Source: CBDAQD01 sp965275905 (GTDB lineage: Bacteria; Pseudomonadota; Alphaproteobacteria; Rhizobiales; JAJFHC01). From it: DNA of 64,000 bases. This document shows, in pieces, positions 62,692 through 64,000 of the stretch. The stretch spans positions 149,517 through 213,516 of the forward strand of contig CBDHYJ010000082.1 in the NCBI GenBank assembly GCA_965275905.1. Direction: 5' to 3'. A model generated the notes under the pieces. That model searched no databases and was not told the origin of the DNA. It worked only from the letters and a program-made list of their open reading frames with translations. Positions within the stretch are counted from its first letter, which is position 1. Each line of letters begins with the position of its first letter. The position numbers and the translations under genes are program-made.

Positions 62692-63397
62692 ATGACCAGC
62701 CACCCCGTCGTCGCGCACGAGGATTGGCTCGCCCGCGCGAAAGCCCTGCTCGAAAAGGAGAAGGCGTTCACCAAGGCGCGCGACGAGCTCAGCGGGCGCG
62801 CATGGACCTGCCCTGGGAGCGCGTCGAGAAGGACTATCGCTTCGAAGGCCCCGACGGGTCGCTGTCGCTCGCCGATCTCTTCGGCGACTGCAGCCAGCTC
62901 ATCGTCTACCACTTCATGCTGGGCCCGGAGTGGGAGGAGGGCTGCAAGTCCTGCTCGCTCCTCGCCGACCACTACAACGGCACCATCCCGCATCTGAAGG
63001 CGCGCGACGTCAGCATGGTCACCGTCTCACGGGCGCCCCTCGACAAGATCGAGGCGTTCAAGACCCGGATGGGCTGGACCTTCCCCTGGGTCTCGTCCCA
63101 CGGCAGCGACTTCAACATGGATTACCAGGTCTCGTTCACGCCGCAGCAACTCGAGGCCGGCAAGGTCTACTACAACTACGCCGAGACGACCTTCCCGCCG
63201 ACGAGGCGCCCGGCATCAGCGCGTTCCGCAAAGACACCGACGGTGCGATCTACCACACCTATTCGGCCTATGCGCGCGGCCTCGACATCTTCATCACCGC
63301 CTACAACCTGCTCGACATCGCGCCCAAGGGCCGCGACGAGCAGGACCTCGACTTCACGATGGAATGGGTCCGCCACCACGACCGGTACGAGGATTAG
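62692..63397 (+). CDS. DUF899 thioredoxin-like protein, frame-broken
   Basis: About 235 residues reconstructed. Start MTSHPVVAHEDWLARAKALL with GAGGAGAG before it. Family segments are MDLPWERVEKDYRFEGPDGS, FMLGPEWEEGCKSCSLLADH (a C-x-x-C in a thioredoxin-like fold) and ISAFRKDTDGAIYHTYSAYA. Frame changes lie near 62800 and 63195 and cancel. Function is unknown; a redox role is suggested by the fold. Confidence 0.85.
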
Positions 63398-63417
63398 ACC
63401 GCCAGGCGGCTTTGTGC

Positions 63418-63705
63418 TTACAGCCCGTCGACCGCAACCACGTCCAGTTTGGCCGCCCCTTCGCGAAGCGCTTTCGCGGCGGCATACTCAGGGCTGTTCC
63501 ACCAGGTGCGGGCAATGTCGCGCGACGGGAACTTGATGACCACGAGCCGCGGCGCGCCGGCCTCGCCTTCGAAGACCTCGCTCTCGCCGCCGCGCACGAC
63601 ATACTCGCCGCCGAACGCCTCGATGGTCGGGGAGACGGCGGCGCCGTACTGCTTGAATTGCTCGGGGTCGGTCACGGTAATCTGGGCGATGACGTAGGCG
63701 GTCAT
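63418..63705 (-). CDS. DUF1330 protein
   Basis: 95 residues, a complete dimeric alpha+beta-barrel-type DUF1330 domain: TAYVIAQITVTDPEQFKQYG, VRGGESEVFEGEAGAPRLVV and FPSRDIARTWWNSPEYAAAK. Role unknown. Its ATG overlaps the tgt stop by four bases, so it is translated behind tgt. Confidence 0.92.
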   Translation of the reverse strand: MTAYVIAQITVTDPEQFKQYGAAVSPTIEAFGGEYVVRGGESEVFEGEAGAPRLVVIKFPSRDIARTWWNSPEYAAAKALREGAAKLDVVAVDGL

Positions 63706-64000
63706 GTGGTCTCTCCTTGGTCTTGATACGCGGCCCGGAAGGCATCGAACCTACCGGCTTCGATGGCTGCGCGGATGTCGCGCATCAGCGCTTGATAGTA
63801 GTGGAGATTATGGGTCGTCAGCAGGATCGGCCCGAGCATCTCGCCCGTCTTGAAGAGGTGATGCAAGTAGGCGCGGGAATAGTGCGCGCAGGCCGGGCAA
63901 CCGCAGTCCGGATCGATCGGCCCTGGATCGTCGGCGAAGCGCGCGTTGCGCAGGTTGAGTGCGCCCTCGCTGGTGAACGCCTTCGCCGTCCGGCCCGACC
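63702..64000 (-). CDS. tgt: tRNA-guanine transglycosylase, C-terminal part
   Basis: About 99 C-terminal residues; the gene continues beyond the window. The zinc site CGCPAC (in DPDCGCPACAHYSRAYLHHL) and SEGALNLRNARFADDPGPID are diagnostic. Tgt exchanges guanine 34 for preQ1 in tRNAs with GUN anticodons. With queF nearby this is part of a queuosine locus. Confidence 0.93.
   Translation of the reverse strand, partial: SGRTAKAFTSEGALNLRNARFADDPGPIDPDCGCPACAHYSRAYLHHLFKTGEMLGPILLTTHNLHYYQALMRDIRAAIEAGRFDAFRAAYQDQGETT

Overview
The window looks like part of an alphaproteobacterial chromosome, most likely a marine or salt-tolerant Rhodospirillales-type bacterium. Supporting signs are a CckA-type hybrid kinase directly after flagellar genes, a TTAA-N7-TTAA CtrA-type site, an ATP-synthase zeta-subunit protein (DUF1476), a GAAC-N7-GAAC SOS box before recA, a Zur-like box, and loci for ectoine and probably dihydroxypropanesulfonate use. 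The taxon is inferred from gene content only. Most of the window is GC-rich; 34.1-36.6 kb is clearly poorer in GC.

Layout. 1-9.2 kb: end of an iron-type alcohol dehydrogenase; a CobW GTPase and a small partner under a Zur-like box; Lrp regulator plus acetyltransferase, divergent from threonine aldolase; AraC regulator followed by four enzymes, three of them apparently exported. 9.2-15.1 kb: an HpsN-like dehydrogenase, a TRAP transporter and a small membrane protein, divergent from a LacI regulator across three operators spaced exactly 22 bp. 15.2-24.3 kb: DUF302 protein, Lrp regulator divergent from an EamA exporter, a large MscS channel, a ketopantoate reductase, and an uncharacterised three-gene operon with 4-bp overlaps (dipeptidase-like, unknown, DUF3726). 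24.4-33.5 kb: flagellar export genes (fliO-fliP; flgB-flgC-fliE-fliQ-fliR-flhB), cckA and an RDD protein.

33.9-36.3 kb: a low-GC cassette between two identical 54-bp repeats, carrying a cytoplasmic trypsin-like protease and an uncharacterised protein, plus two diverged copies of an 84-bp coding-like repeat. It sits just before recA and is the best candidate for an undescribed (perhaps defence) module. 36.7-52.2 kb: core genes recA, alaS, an ion channel, icd, trmJ, murI, rpsD, grxD, bolA, purL-purQ-purS, purC, the zeta subunit and an HpcH/HpaI aldolase. 52.3-55.2 kb: a TadG-like von Willebrand protein and two membrane proteins. 55.4-58.9 kb: ectoine/hydroxyectoine degradation genes eutB-eutC-eutD-eutE, with eutE cut off at a junction where an oppositely oriented Rrf2 regulator is also cut off. 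58.9-64 kb: small membrane proteins, UspA, an AGCS amino-acid symporter, queF, a flavin monooxygenase fragment, DUF899, DUF1330 and the end of tgt.

Ten otherwise conserved genes between 39.0-47.4 kb and 58.0-63.2 kb contain one-base frame breaks. Several are essential (alaS, murI) or central (icd, purL), so these are most easily read as consensus errors in a draft assembly. Each is annotated as one spanning gene. No tRNA, rRNA, CRISPR array or complete insertion sequence was seen.
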